Assembly (NCBI GenBank): GCA_028285085.1
Contig: JANQQI010000096.1
Coordinates: forward strand, 1-36,806
Source of the DNA: Saprospiraceae bacterium
GTDB taxonomy: Bacteria; Bacteroidota; Bacteroidia; Chitinophagales; Saprospiraceae
Direction of reading: 5' to 3'
DNA: 36,806 bases
Shown here: positions 1 to 8,715 of the stretch, piece by piece
How positions within the stretch are numbered: the stretch's first letter is position 1
Layout of the letters: each line of letters opens with the position of its first letter
Position numbers and translations under genes: made by a program
Notes under the pieces: generated by a model
Told to the model about the DNA's origin: nothing
What the model saw: only the letters and a program-made list of their open reading frames with translations
The model's database searches: none

Positions 1-197
1 AATTTTCGGATGATGGATTGCAAATTCCTCAGCATGATCCTGAAACGTTGGAAAGCAATGTGGAGGGCTTGTATCTGGCTGGCGTAATCAATGCAGGGAT
101 GCAGACGAGTAAGTTATTTATCGAAAATACCCGTGTTCACGCTGGAATGATCATTGGTCACATTAAGTCTCAATTGCCCGTAGAGACTGCTTCTTAG
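1..197 (+). CDS. ypdA: YpdA-family bacillithiol disulfide reductase (3' end only)
   Basis: Only the last 64 codons are in the window, ending at TAG 195-197; the reading frame starts at base 3. The visible part contains VEGLYLAGVINAGMQTSKLF followed by IENTRVHAGMII. This is the C-terminal FAD-contacting segment of YpdA/Bdr-type flavin reductases, where a GLYLAGV stretch is followed by a KLFIEN box. Family members use NADPH to reduce bacillithiol disulfide in the cytoplasm and share the thioredoxin-reductase fold. The downstream gene starts 83 bases later and looks unrelated. The family call rests on a short fragment; another thioredoxin-reductase-like flavoprotein is the alternative. Confidence 0.7.
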   Translation, partial: FSDDGLQIPQHDPETLESNVEGLYLAGVINAGMQTSKLFIENTRVHAGMIIGHIKSQLPVETAS

Positions 198-243
198 TCT
201 GGCCCATAATCAGCCTCTAAATTTCATTGTTAAGTCTTTTTTT

Positions 244-251
244 TATCTTTA
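244..251 (+). promoter_or_regulatory. Possible -7 element upstream of the PKD/T9SS gene
   Basis: TATCTTTA differs by one base from the Bacteroidota -7 consensus TAnnTTTG and lies 30 bases before the chosen ATG at 281. A TTTC at 222-225 could be a poor -33 element, with an 18-base spacer. Weak evidence; listed because it would give this gene its own transcript rather than read-through from the ypdA-like gene. Confidence 0.25.
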
Positions 252-280
252 AGATCAATTTTTCTGACTTAAGCTTTGAT

Positions 281-2533
281 ATGAAAACAAGACGAATCCT
301 CTCTATCTTCTTTTTTACGTTATTTACCAGTCTTTCCTTACACGCTCAACTCTACATTGATACGACCATCTCCGTACAGCAAATGATGACGGATTTTTTT
401 GATGGAACCAGTATTTCTGTTAGTAATGTGGTTTACACAGGCAGTAGTAACGGCAAAGGGTATTTTGAAGGGGCGACTACCGATTTGGGGCTACCGGCGG
501 GTATTCTCCTGAGTACGGGAATGGCCACAGATGCTATTGGACCAAGCCAAGGTGATGGTACTTCTACGGCCTTGGGTAATGGTGGCGACCTTGATCTGGA
601 AAACACAGTAGGGATGCCTACGCTCGACGCCGCGATATTGGAAATGGATATTACGTCACCAATAGACGATACGCTGCAATTTTACTACGTTTTTGGTTCG
701 GAAGAGTACAACGAGTTCGTTGGCGCTGGATTTAATGATGTTTTCGCCTTTCTGGTACAAGACCCTGGGACAAATGATTATCATAATATCGCCATGCTAC
801 CCGGTCAGAGTATTCCGGTAGCTATTGATTTTGTGAATTTGAATATGAATTCAGCTTATTATGTGGATTATGTGGCCAATGGAGGGCAGGATTTGGAATT
901 TGATGGGATGACCACAGAATTGAGTGCACCCTTTATTGTTGCGGCGGATTCTACTTATCATGTTAAAATTGCTATTGGAGATGTTGGCGATCAGGTATTT
1001 GATTCTGGTGTATTTATTAGTGTAGAAAGCCTGGATGGTGATAGCTTGCTGGTCCCGCCGGCAGAGGCGAGTTTAAGTATTGATAATAATGTTTTGACGA
1101 TTGAGAATGAGAGTCGCTATGCGACGAGTTATCACTGGAATTTTGGTGATGGTACCATTTCTACGGAACGACATCCAGCACCACACATGTACCAAAATCC
1201 GGGTAGTTATACCGTGCAACTGATTACACAAAACTATTGCTGTTCTGATACCTTGTCGACCAGTATTGAAGCTGGAGGAGGACAACCAATGGCTTTCGAT
1301 GCTTTTCCAACCAATGGTTGTGCACCCTTGACGGTTCAATTTAACGATCCCCCGGATGCTAGTGTACAAAGTCGACTGTGGTCTTTCCCGGGGGGAGTAC
1401 CGGCTATTTCAACCATCCCTAATCCTATTGTGACTTACTTCAATCCGGGAACTTTCTCGGTTAGCATACAGCGGGTGACGGATCAAGGGATTTTTGTGGT
1501 TGAAGTGACCGATATGATCGAGGTAGGTGGATCTCCTCAGGGTGAAATGTTTGCCAGCGTGAATGGTTTGGACGTTGATTTCAGCTTCCCTGGCGCATTT
1601 ACAGATCTTTACTTCTGGACTTTTGGTGACGGCGGGACCAGTAATAGTCCTTCGCCGACGCATACATACAACGCACCTGGCAGCTACGATGTTGAGCTGA
1701 TGGTATCAAATGCGTGTGGGATTAATACCCTTACCCAAACCGTGACCGTGGGTATTGCTCCGGTGGCTGATTTTACGTTTGAAAACATGGATACCTTATC
1801 CTGTGATCCAATGACTGTTCAGTTTTTTGATACCTCTACTGAAAATCCTGAAGCTTGGCAATGGCAATTTCCCGGCGGTAGCCCGGAATTGACAAACGCC
1901 CAAAATCCGATAGTCACCTACGCTGAGCCGGGTAATTACGATGTGACCCTGACCGTGACCAATGATTTTGGGATGGATCAAACTATCCAAAGTGACTATA
2001 TCCAAGTGAGTGCTTCACCTGATCCTAGTTTTATTTATGAAGTGGATACCATTACACTGGAAGTTAACTTCATCAACACTTCGTCCTTTGGTAGTTCCTT
2101 TTTCTGGGACTTTGGTGACAATAGTAGCAGTTCGGATGCTTCACCTATGCATACTTACGACGCGGAGGGAGAATTTACGGTCATTCTTTATGCCAGTAAT
2201 GATTCCTGTGGGCTACGAACTTTTGAGCAAGTCATTGATGTGGGTAATGTCTCGACCAATATTACCGAGCTCAGTTTTATGGAAAAGGTTGAGCTGGCAC
2301 CTAATCCTAGCAATGGCCAATTCTCACTAAATCTAAGCGGAGAGCGGGTGGCTCGTCTACAATTGAGCCTGCATAACATCTTGGGACAAAGTGTGTACCG
2401 TGAAATTGTTGATTTCAGTACAGGCCAGCTAGAAAAAGACTTCGATTTCAATGAATTATCGCCGGGGACTTACTTCTTGCAGATTCAATCACCGAAGGAG
2501 CGAGGGAGTTTCAAGCTCGTTATCCGTAAATGA
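281..2533 (+). CDS. Choice-of-anchor L / PKD-repeat surface protein with T9SS sorting domain
   Basis: A 750-residue exported protein. The ATG at 281 was chosen because it opens a clean signal peptide (MKTRRILSIFF to SLHAQ); an in-frame ATG at 227 would add 18 residues in front. Residues about 28-255 form a choice-of-anchor L domain, recognisable from GYFEGATTDLGLPAGILLST and YYVFGSEEYNEFVGAGFNDV. Five PKD-like domains follow, with WNFGDG, WSFPGG, WTFGDG, WQFPGG and WDFGD cores and HTY/VTY...PGxYxV strands. The last ~85 residues (LAPNPSNGQFSLNL to SFKLVIRK) are a type A T9SS C-terminal sorting domain, so the mature protein is expected outside the outer membrane. The stop overlaps the next gene by 4 bases. 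Its ligand or partner cannot be told from the sequence; an adhesive or structural role is inference. Confidence 0.88.
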   Translation: MKTRRILSIFFFTLFTSLSLHAQLYIDTTISVQQMMTDFFDGTSISVSNVVYTGSSNGKGYFEGATTDLGLPAGILLSTGMATDAIGPSQGDGTSTALGNGGDLDLENTVGMPTLDAAILEMDITSPIDDTLQFYYVFGSEEYNEFVGAGFNDVFAFLVQDPGTNDYHNIAMLPGQSIPVAIDFVNLNMNSAYYVDYVANGGQDLEFDGMTTELSAPFIVAADSTYHVKIAIGDVGDQVFDSGVFISVESLDGDSLLVPPAEASLSIDNNVLTIENESRYATSYHWNFGDGTISTERHPAPHMYQNPGSYTVQLITQNYCCSDTLSTSIEAGGGQPMAFDAFPTNGCAPLTVQFNDPPDASVQSRLWSFPGGVPAISTIPNPIVTYFNPGTFSVSIQRVTDQGIFVVEVTDMIEVGGSPQGEMFASVNGLDVDFSFPGAFTDLYFWTFGDGGTSNSPSPTHTYNAPGSYDVELMVSNACGINTLTQTVTVGIAPVADFTFENMDTLSCDPMTVQFFDTSTENPEAWQWQFPGGSPELTNAQNPIVTYAEPGNYDVTLTVTNDFGMDQTIQSDYIQVSASPDPSFIYEVDTITLEVNFINTSSFGSSFFWDFGDNSSSSDASPMHTYDAEGEFTVILYASNDSCGLRTFEQVIDVGNVSTNITELSFMEKVELAPNPSNGQFSLNLSGERVARLQLSLHNILGQSVYREIVDFSTGQLEKDFDFNELSPGTYFLQIQSPKERGSFKLVIRK

Positions 2534-3354
2534 TGAATATCCAATACCACAGCGCGGAGGTCATCATTTTTGAAAGTACGCTGTATCAAACGACATCTAC
2601 CTTATTAATTTCGGCCTCAACGCTGCTGCTGGTTGATCCCAATTGGTCACCCCGGGAAGTACAATTTATCCATTCGTACATTCGAGAGCATTTCCCGGGG
2701 CGACGCCTATACCTCTTTTTGACGCACGCTGATTTTGATCATATTCTGGGCGTAGGGGCTTTCCCGGAGGCCAGGATCATTGCCAGCGAAGGTTTACAGC
2801 ATTATCCTGAAAAGGATCGGGCAATTGGAGACATCCGCGATTTCGACGCGCGTTTCTATTGGTCGCGTTCATATCCTTTGTACTTCCCGGAAGTCGATAT
2901 CGTTGTTGAAGATCATCGGCAAGTCGTACAATTGGATGCCTTGGAACTGCACTGCTTTTTTGCGCCTGGCCACACCAGGGAGGGACTGATGGGCTGGGCA
3001 GCATCGCATGAGACTTTAATTCTGGGGGATTATCTAAGTGATTTGGAATTTCCCTTTGTCTATGATCACAGTCAGCGCTATTTACATACCCTGGACGAAG
3101 TAGAATGGATGATACAAAATTATCCTATTCGTATAGCTGTACCGGGACACGGGCAAGCAATGATTGATGATTTGGGGGAAATGAAAAGGCGTTTAGCAAA
3201 AGATCGACTGTATTTGAGTCGTTTGCAACGCTTTGGCCGGGGGGAGACCAGCGTTGTTTTTGATGATTTGATCCAATCCTACGCCTTTGCTAGGGGGCTG
3301 GGGGAAGAACACGAGCGCAATTTGGAAAAGATAAAATCGGAAATAGGAGAATGA
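2530..3354 (+). CDS. Metallo-beta-lactamase-fold hydrolase
   Basis: A 274-residue cytoplasmic-type protein with no signal peptide. Metal-binding motifs are in order: H66-A-D68-F-D70-H71 (in LTHADFDHILG), H148 in APGHT, D167 in LGDYLSD and a late AVPGHGQ. The family motif is HxHxDH; here the second histidine is aspartate, a variant that could change metal site 1. The gene starts inside the stop of the PKD protein (ATGA overlap), so translational coupling is likely. A second ATG at 2533 is an equally plausible start. Substrate unknown: glyoxalase II-like, lactonase-like and other hydrolases share this fold. The MBL call is firm, the specific function is not. Confidence 0.85.
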   Translation: MMNIQYHSAEVIIFESTLYQTTSTLLISASTLLLVDPNWSPREVQFIHSYIREHFPGRRLYLFLTHADFDHILGVGAFPEARIIASEGLQHYPEKDRAIGDIRDFDARFYWSRSYPLYFPEVDIVVEDHRQVVQLDALELHCFFAPGHTREGLMGWAASHETLILGDYLSDLEFPFVYDHSQRYLHTLDEVEWMIQNYPIRIAVPGHGQAMIDDLGEMKRRLAKDRLYLSRLQRFGRGETSVVFDDLIQSYAFARGLGEEHERNLEKIKSEIGE

Positions 3355-3735
3355 GAGGGGAAATGGGAGGAAATCGGTTTTGGGGGTATCTTCTAGGTAC
3401 TAGGGGGGCTGGGGTTTAGGGGGAAACGAACAGATCTCCTGTACACTATTAGTATCGATAGTTATATGCTGACTATTAGATCGGGATTGTCGGGAAATGA
3501 AAACCATAACAAATTTACTTTTGACGGCACGGGATGGCCGGATTGAACAATGTTGAGTATTGTAAAAAAGTAAATTTAAATTATAGGCTGTAGGTATTTA
3601 GTTTTGTAAAACATGTATATAACCTCTATCTGACCCCAAATGTTGTGTGGGGATAAGTTTTTTTTACAAAATTTTTTTACCGCCCTCTTTTGGCTAAGCA
3701 AAAGATTCCTCAATCCAGCTGGAGTTTTTTGCGTC
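3355..3735. other. Gene-free spacer between convergent genes, G-rich at its left end
   Basis: This 381-base stretch separates the MBL gene (plus) and a serine hydrolase gene (minus), which converge. The first 70 bases are strongly G-rich on the plus strand, with G-runs of 5, 6, 4 and 5 at 3382-3386, 3403-3408, 3411-3414 and 3419-3423. The rest is A/T-rich. A TAGTTTTG at 3599-3606 matches the -7 promoter consensus on the plus strand, but no plus-strand gene follows it. A CTTTTGGCTAAGCAAAAG hairpin near 3688-3705 lacks a T-run. I see no coding sequence. Confidence 0.6.
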
Positions 3736-5541
3736 TCAAAGTTTCTCTAGATATAAGTTCCAAATACGGTGACCATCATAGTGGAACCCCATGATCTCAT
3801 GATTTGTGGAGCGTTTGAACACTAAGTTGCATTGCATTCCTGCGTTACCTGACTGCCAGGAGGTCAATATGTCATTACCTAAATAATAGAGTTGGCTCCG
3901 TTTTTTTAATATACCCCATTGCATATACAGCACACCCTCCTCAGACATTATTTCAATGGGAATTGAATTTGAAATAGTTGGTATCGCAAATTTTCCACAA
4001 TACTTTTCTAATTCAGGAGGAGTTGTTTTAGGGATTTTGTAAGTGACTTCTTCCGAGGGGATGCCATTATTCACAAAAGGATCAGCGAATCTGATTCCCG
4101 TTTGTTCTGTATTCAAATTTGAGAAGTGCAATTGAACCGGACGTCCAATACCGGTCATCTCAAGTAGATCCTTTCCAACTGGCTTTAAATCAATTGTATA
4201 GCCGTTATAAAGTACATATTGTAATTTTCCATCCTTCAGAATAATCTTATCCACTCCAACACCTCCTGACGGCGGGACATGACTACCTACAGGAGCATCT
4301 GCACGGAAAGTACCCACAAATTTACGCAGCTCATCAACCGATAACTCGATTGCATTCTGAGGAATGATTGACGTTGTAGGTGTATTTGAAGCGTCTACTT
4401 CTTCGGGAACGGAAGAGATGGTATCTTTTCTACTTGGTGCGGCCATTGCCGTCAGGACATCATTATAAAATTTATTGGTTACGGATTGGGCCCATATCTC
4501 TTGTGTATTCATCAACGCGATAATTGAAACCTTATATTCTGGAAACCAAAGCATGATGGAAGTAGAATGACTTCTGCCGGTATGTTGTACCCACTGATAG
4601 CCTTCTTTTGTTGTTCCACTCTCTAGGCCACGCGCATAATGACTCAGCTTGCCATCTTGCAGACTGTCCTTTTGTAGTAATAAGTCAATAAGAGGTGTTC
4701 CATTGAATAGGACTCCTGAATTATAGTGACTCATCCATTTGTGTAGCCCAAAAATATTAGCCTTCATGCCTCCAGCGCCATAGAGAAAGGCTTTATTTGA
4801 TTTGACTTCTGGTAAGAATTCTACTTGTCCTTCTTTTCGTTGAGGATAACCGGTCGCCTGAATGGTATTGGAATCATTGTTATAGTTTATAAAACTGATT
4901 TCATTGGGACTGATATCCAAAGGAGCAAGAATTTGTGAGCGGACAAAAGCCGGAAAACTTTGTTTACTGACTCTTTCAACTAATTCGGCCAGGATTGCAA
5001 AGTTACTATTGCTGTAATTTTCATTCGTCAACGGGAGAAATGATAGTTCAGTTTGATTAAAAATGATGTTGATAATCTCTTTTTTAGAAAATTCTGACAT
5101 GCCCTCTCTACCTCTTGCGAGTAAAAGAAGTTCAGAATAATCAAAAAGACCACTAGTATGAGACAGTAAGGTATGGATGGGAATGGGGTGTTTGATCTTT
5201 AATTCGGGAAAGTAATCCTGAATGGGCTGCTTTAGATCAATTTTACCCTGCTCCGCTAATCTGAGAATACTGGCTGCGGTAAACTGCTTTGAGCATGATG
5301 CAATATCGAATAAAGTATGCGGCGTATTCAATTTCTGCGATTCTACATTCGCGTAGCCAAATGCTTTAGAATATAAAAGCTGATGACCTTTTGCTACTGC
5401 GACAACGCCACCCGGGCCATTCTCTATGAGCTGCTTCTCTATGATTTGATTGATGCGTTGTATCCAACTACTATCGTTCGACGTTTGGCAGGATACATAT
5501 GCGCTCAACAGACAGAATATAGATATTATCCAAACTTTCAT
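3736..5541 (-). CDS. Exported class C beta-lactamase-like serine hydrolase
   Basis: A 601-residue protein with an N-terminal signal sequence (MKVWIISIFCLLSAYVSCQ); the cysteine at 18 leaves a lipoprotein possible, but the lipobox is poor. The serine-hydrolase triad of the class C / penicillin-binding-protein family is present: S82-C-S-K85 (SxxK nucleophile), Y176-S-N178 (YxN) and H320-T-G322 (HxG in place of KTG). Past residue ~400 are two DUF3471-like beta segments, starting ELRKFVGTF and ELEKYCGKF, a common tail of these enzymes. Family members act as esterases, D-aminopeptidases or peptidoglycan-related hydrolases as well as beta-lactamases, so drug resistance should not be assumed. It lies 36 bases downstream of the S41 peptidase gene and is probably co-transcribed with it. 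Confidence 0.85.
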   Translation of the reverse strand: MKVWIISIFCLLSAYVSCQTSNDSSWIQRINQIIEKQLIENGPGGVVAVAKGHQLLYSKAFGYANVESQKLNTPHTLFDIASCSKQFTAASILRLAEQGKIDLKQPIQDYFPELKIKHPIPIHTLLSHTSGLFDYSELLLLARGREGMSEFSKKEIINIIFNQTELSFLPLTNENYSNSNFAILAELVERVSKQSFPAFVRSQILAPLDISPNEISFINYNNDSNTIQATGYPQRKEGQVEFLPEVKSNKAFLYGAGGMKANIFGLHKWMSHYNSGVLFNGTPLIDLLLQKDSLQDGKLSHYARGLESGTTKEGYQWVQHTGRSHSTSIMLWFPEYKVSIIALMNTQEIWAQSVTNKFYNDVLTAMAAPSRKDTISSVPEEVDASNTPTTSIIPQNAIELSVDELRKFVGTFRADAPVGSHVPPSGGVGVDKIILKDGKLQYVLYNGYTIDLKPVGKDLLEMTGIGRPVQLHFSNLNTEQTGIRFADPFVNNGIPSEEVTYKIPKTTPPELEKYCGKFAIPTISNSIPIEIMSEEGVLYMQWGILKKRSQLYYLGNDILTSWQSGNAGMQCNLVFKRSTNHEIMGFHYDGHRIWNLYLEKL

Positions 5542-5577
5542 TTGCTCTTATATTTCGCGAGGTTAAAAATGAAGAGA

Positions 5578-7089
5578 TTATTGGTGCAGGATATGTATCG
5601 CCTTACGCATCACTACATCTTGCCTTTGTCTAATGGCCTCAATCTCGGGCTGCACCCTATGATCTGGAATCACACCTCTATTCGTAAAATGAGAGTCAAA
5701 AAAGGGATGTTTGATGCTGATAAGTGGTAAATTGATTTTTACGCTGGAATGGGGTAAATCTAAGGTCGGGACATATCCGCTCACATTGCCGATATAGCTG
5801 CCGCCGGTTTCTTCGCCTATAAATGTGGCTCTTTGGTGAAAGTGTAGCATCGCCGCAAAATCAGCCGCCGCCGAAAAGGTAGAGGCATTGATTAAAACGA
5901 TAACCTGTCCTTTGAATGCATCTTTAAAAGGTGTGAAAACACCTAGAGTGGGATGCTCTTCCCACAAGGCTGCTGTAGCATCGTATCGCCCCTCCTTATT
6001 TACTTTGAAACATTTAGGATCAATATCCCAATGACGTCCGTCGGGAAGAAATTTGTAGTTGTTTTGCGTGAAAGAGACTTCGCCGTGCATTTCGAAGGGC
6101 GCTTTCAAAAGATACTGCAGCAAGTGGAGGACATAGGAGTCCTCACCCCCTGTGTTATTGCGTAGATCGATGATTAAGTGCTGGACCTCATGCGTTTTGA
6201 GGGCCTGGAAGATCTGATCGATTTGCTGATAGAAATTCGCTTTCTGAAAATAGGAAGGATTCAGAGAATTGATATCTAGTAAAGCGGTGTGTTTGAGTGA
6301 ATCTATAGAATCAAAAATTAAAGGTTGGAATGTCTTGTTACTTTGTTTGCGCTGCTTATTGTATTCCCCGGAGGTCAATCCTTGGATAATATGTGAACTG
6401 ATCTGACCATTGGTTCTTAGCTTGATATCGTAAACTTGAGTTGCTTTATTCAACGCGATAAGTACTTGAGTAAAATAGCTTTGATTCTGTAATTTTCGAT
6501 AGCGAATGCTTTCAATATCCCCATCGCGAGGCAGAATAGGAATGATTTCGTTGAATAATGATGCAGCGCTTTGTCCATTAATTTCCAGAATTTCTGCTCC
6601 GATCGATACCCCCTCTGATGCTAATGGCTCAATAATGAAGGGTTTTTTATTAATGAAGACGAATCGGAGAGGAAAAATTGGATGACCTTCAAAATGATCG
6701 TAATTAGGTAGAAAAACGCGTGCATGACCATCCTTTAGAGCGGCAATAATGGGCATTACAATCCCGGCGAATGATTCTCCGGAAAGTGCTTTTTGCTTTT
6801 TAACTTTTTCCTTTGTTGTCGCAAATTCTTGTTCAAGGGCTATTTTCTCAGTGAAGCGATAAGGATCGCCATGTGCCTTTGCAATCCAAACTTTGAGGGT
6901 ATCTAAATCTTGTAATAATGCCTCCGCAGAAATCAATGAATGGTTGCCTGATGCTTGGCTAATTGACGGCTCACACGCTAAAAACAGGCAAGTAATTACC
7001 AAGAAAGAACTGATCACATGAAACGGAGAAATTGTTTTCCACTTTTTCCTCAAATGAAGACTAGGACTCATTTTGAACGGTAAAAACAT
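5578..7089 (-). CDS. S41-family (tail-specific/CtpA-like) peptidase, probable lipoprotein
   Basis: A 503-residue protein with an N-terminal hydrophobic segment ending in CLFLAC; C39 is a plausible lipidation site although the -3 residue is Phe. Mid-protein there is a degenerate PDZ-like stretch (EPLASEGVSIGAEILEINGQ). The C-terminal S41 core has LIIDLRNNTGGEDSYV and VLINASTFSAAADFAAM, with the probable nucleophile S406, followed by FIGEETGGSYIGNVSG. These are the hallmarks of interphotoreceptor-retinoid-binding/tail-specific protease folds. An ATG seven codons in (start 7071) is an equally good start. It sits between two class C-type serine hydrolases on the same strand, with gaps of 36 and 99 bases, suggesting one transcript. 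The substrate is unknown. Confidence 0.85.
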   Translation of the reverse strand: MFLPFKMSPSLHLRKKWKTISPFHVISSFLVITCLFLACEPSISQASGNHSLISAEALLQDLDTLKVWIAKAHGDPYRFTEKIALEQEFATTKEKVKKQKALSGESFAGIVMPIIAALKDGHARVFLPNYDHFEGHPIFPLRFVFINKKPFIIEPLASEGVSIGAEILEINGQSAASLFNEIIPILPRDGDIESIRYRKLQNQSYFTQVLIALNKATQVYDIKLRTNGQISSHIIQGLTSGEYNKQRKQSNKTFQPLIFDSIDSLKHTALLDINSLNPSYFQKANFYQQIDQIFQALKTHEVQHLIIDLRNNTGGEDSYVLHLLQYLLKAPFEMHGEVSFTQNNYKFLPDGRHWDIDPKCFKVNKEGRYDATAALWEEHPTLGVFTPFKDAFKGQVIVLINASTFSAAADFAAMLHFHQRATFIGEETGGSYIGNVSGYVPTLDLPHSSVKINLPLISIKHPFFDSHFTNRGVIPDHRVQPEIEAIRQRQDVVMRKAIHILHQ

Positions 7090-7188
7090 ATGATATTTTT
7101 ACCACAAATTGAGCAATAGATGGAAACAGTAAGGGGTAAATTATTGCTAAATTACCCCAATCATCATTGGCCGTAGTTTTGCTTTCTG

Positions 7189-8547
7189 CTATTTTTCTGC
7201 TTGTCGTTTAAAGGTATACTTCTGTCCTGCCTGGTGTAAAACAAAGGAAGAAAAGGGGGGAGTAGCCTCAACTTCGGCATCAAAGTGAATGATGATGCCC
7301 ACCGGGTCAAAACGAAATTCGGTCTCACTGTAAGCATCTAACGGAAAAGACCTTTGCCCGGTCGCTTGTCCCGTTAACACACCATTTTCCACTCTAATAC
7401 TAATCGCTAAAGGAAATTGTTCGGAGGTGTAGTTTCCACTATATTGCTCTAACTGCTCGACGGGTAATTCAATTTTTTGGGCAGTGAAATCCGGGAGTTC
7501 GTAATCTTGACCAAAGATAGAGCTCAGCGTTGCGACTATTAAATCGTTGAATGGAAAATTAACGGCGTTGGCCGTAAGCGAGATGGTGATTTCTTCTTCC
7601 GGGAAATAAGCCAGATTTGATACGAAGCCATCAATCCCTCCATTGTGTCCATAGGCCATCCGCTCGTAAAAAGGGAAGGTAAATACACCGTAGCCATAGC
7701 CATCCTTGATGGTGAGCATCTGCTGTAAAGTGTTGGAAGAGGTCAACTGTTCTTTAAACAATCCTCGAATGAAACGGTGCAAATCCGTAGGATTAGAAAC
7801 GATGGCACCGGCTGCGGATGGAACACTCATATCGGTTTCAGTAGCGGGAATCCAGCCCAATGTGTTAGGCGTGTAAGAATACGCTTCGTTGGAGAAGGTG
7901 CCAATTTTTTGCCCCAAATAGGTGTCTGTCAAGCCCAATGGTTTAACTATCTTTTCCTCTAGCACTTCAGCGTAAGTCTTCCCGGTGATTTTTTCGAGGA
8001 TGAATCCGAGCAGGATATAATTCGTGTTGGAATATTCGAATTGTGCGCCGGGTTCAAAATTGATCTCTAAGTTGTTAATCCGCTCCAGCATTTGGCTTTG
8101 ACTTTGAGGTATAGCCATATAGCTGAAATAGTCTTCAAGGTTGGTCAAATTGAACAAGCCTGAGCGATGCTGGAGTAAATGCTCGATATTGATGCGTTTA
8201 GCATTAGGGACAGACGGAAAGAACTTAGATAATGGTGTGTCTAAGCTAATTTGTTTGCTCTCAATGAGCTGGAGAATCATCACCGCGGTGATCGTCTTGG
8301 TGATGGAGCCCACGCGGAATTTAGTCGCCGGGGTGTTTTTAGTTTTAGTCTCCAGGTTGGCGTAGCCAAAACCACGGCTGTAAAGCACTTTATCACCTTC
8401 GGCAATAAGCACACTTCCCATATCCTTATCGTGTAATTCAATCTGATCAAAAATGGCGTTGAGGGCTGTGGTATCAAGCGTTGTTTGTGCGGACATAGAA
8501 GATAGAGAAAAGAAGGTAAGAAAAAAGTAGACGATTTGAATTTTCAT
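7189..8547 (-). CDS. Exported class C beta-lactamase-like serine hydrolase
   Basis: A 452-residue protein from the ATG at 8547, chosen because it begins a clear signal peptide (MKIQIVYFFLTFFSLSSMSAQ); an in-frame ATG at 8574 would add nine residues. Catalytic motifs are S81-I-T-K84, Y172-S-N174 and H301-N-G303, as in class C beta-lactamase-like hydrolases. A C-terminal beta segment beginning QLEQYSGNYTSEQF resembles the DUF3471-type tail. It is the most upstream gene of a three-gene minus-strand run with the S41 peptidase and a second serine hydrolase. The two hydrolases share motif order but little else by eye, so they are not a recent tandem duplicate. A periplasmic or outer-membrane location is inferred from the signal peptide. 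The natural substrate cannot be read from the sequence. Confidence 0.86.
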   Translation of the reverse strand: MKIQIVYFFLTFFSLSSMSAQTTLDTTALNAIFDQIELHDKDMGSVLIAEGDKVLYSRGFGYANLETKTKNTPATKFRVGSITKTITAVMILQLIESKQISLDTPLSKFFPSVPNAKRINIEHLLQHRSGLFNLTNLEDYFSYMAIPQSQSQMLERINNLEINFEPGAQFEYSNTNYILLGFILEKITGKTYAEVLEEKIVKPLGLTDTYLGQKIGTFSNEAYSYTPNTLGWIPATETDMSVPSAAGAIVSNPTDLHRFIRGLFKEQLTSSNTLQQMLTIKDGYGYGVFTFPFYERMAYGHNGGIDGFVSNLAYFPEEEITISLTANAVNFPFNDLIVATLSSIFGQDYELPDFTAQKIELPVEQLEQYSGNYTSEQFPLAISIRVENGVLTGQATGQRSFPLDAYSETEFRFDPVGIIIHFDAEVEATPPFSSFVLHQAGQKYTFKRQAEK

Positions 8548-8715
8548 AAAATGATCCGTGGTTGTTTGTTGCAAATAAACACCACCAGCCCAGATTAGTA
8601 GACTTGTTTTCGGCTAACGAAGTAAATTTTCAGATCAATAGACTTGGTCAGTTCTTAGAGCGTTTAGATAACTTGTTGATCAAGTCATTTTGAAACTCAA
8701 TTCCTCAATCTGCTC

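Noticed and set aside
3599-3606. TAGTTTTG, a -7 consensus match on the plus strand
   Set aside because: No plus-strand gene lies downstream, and the -33 box is imperfect (TTTA).
3736-8547. The two class C-type hydrolases as antibiotic resistance genes
   Set aside because: They carry SxxK/YxN/HxG motifs typical of the wide esterase/peptidase-like family and long C-terminal tails; nothing points specifically to beta-lactam hydrolysis.
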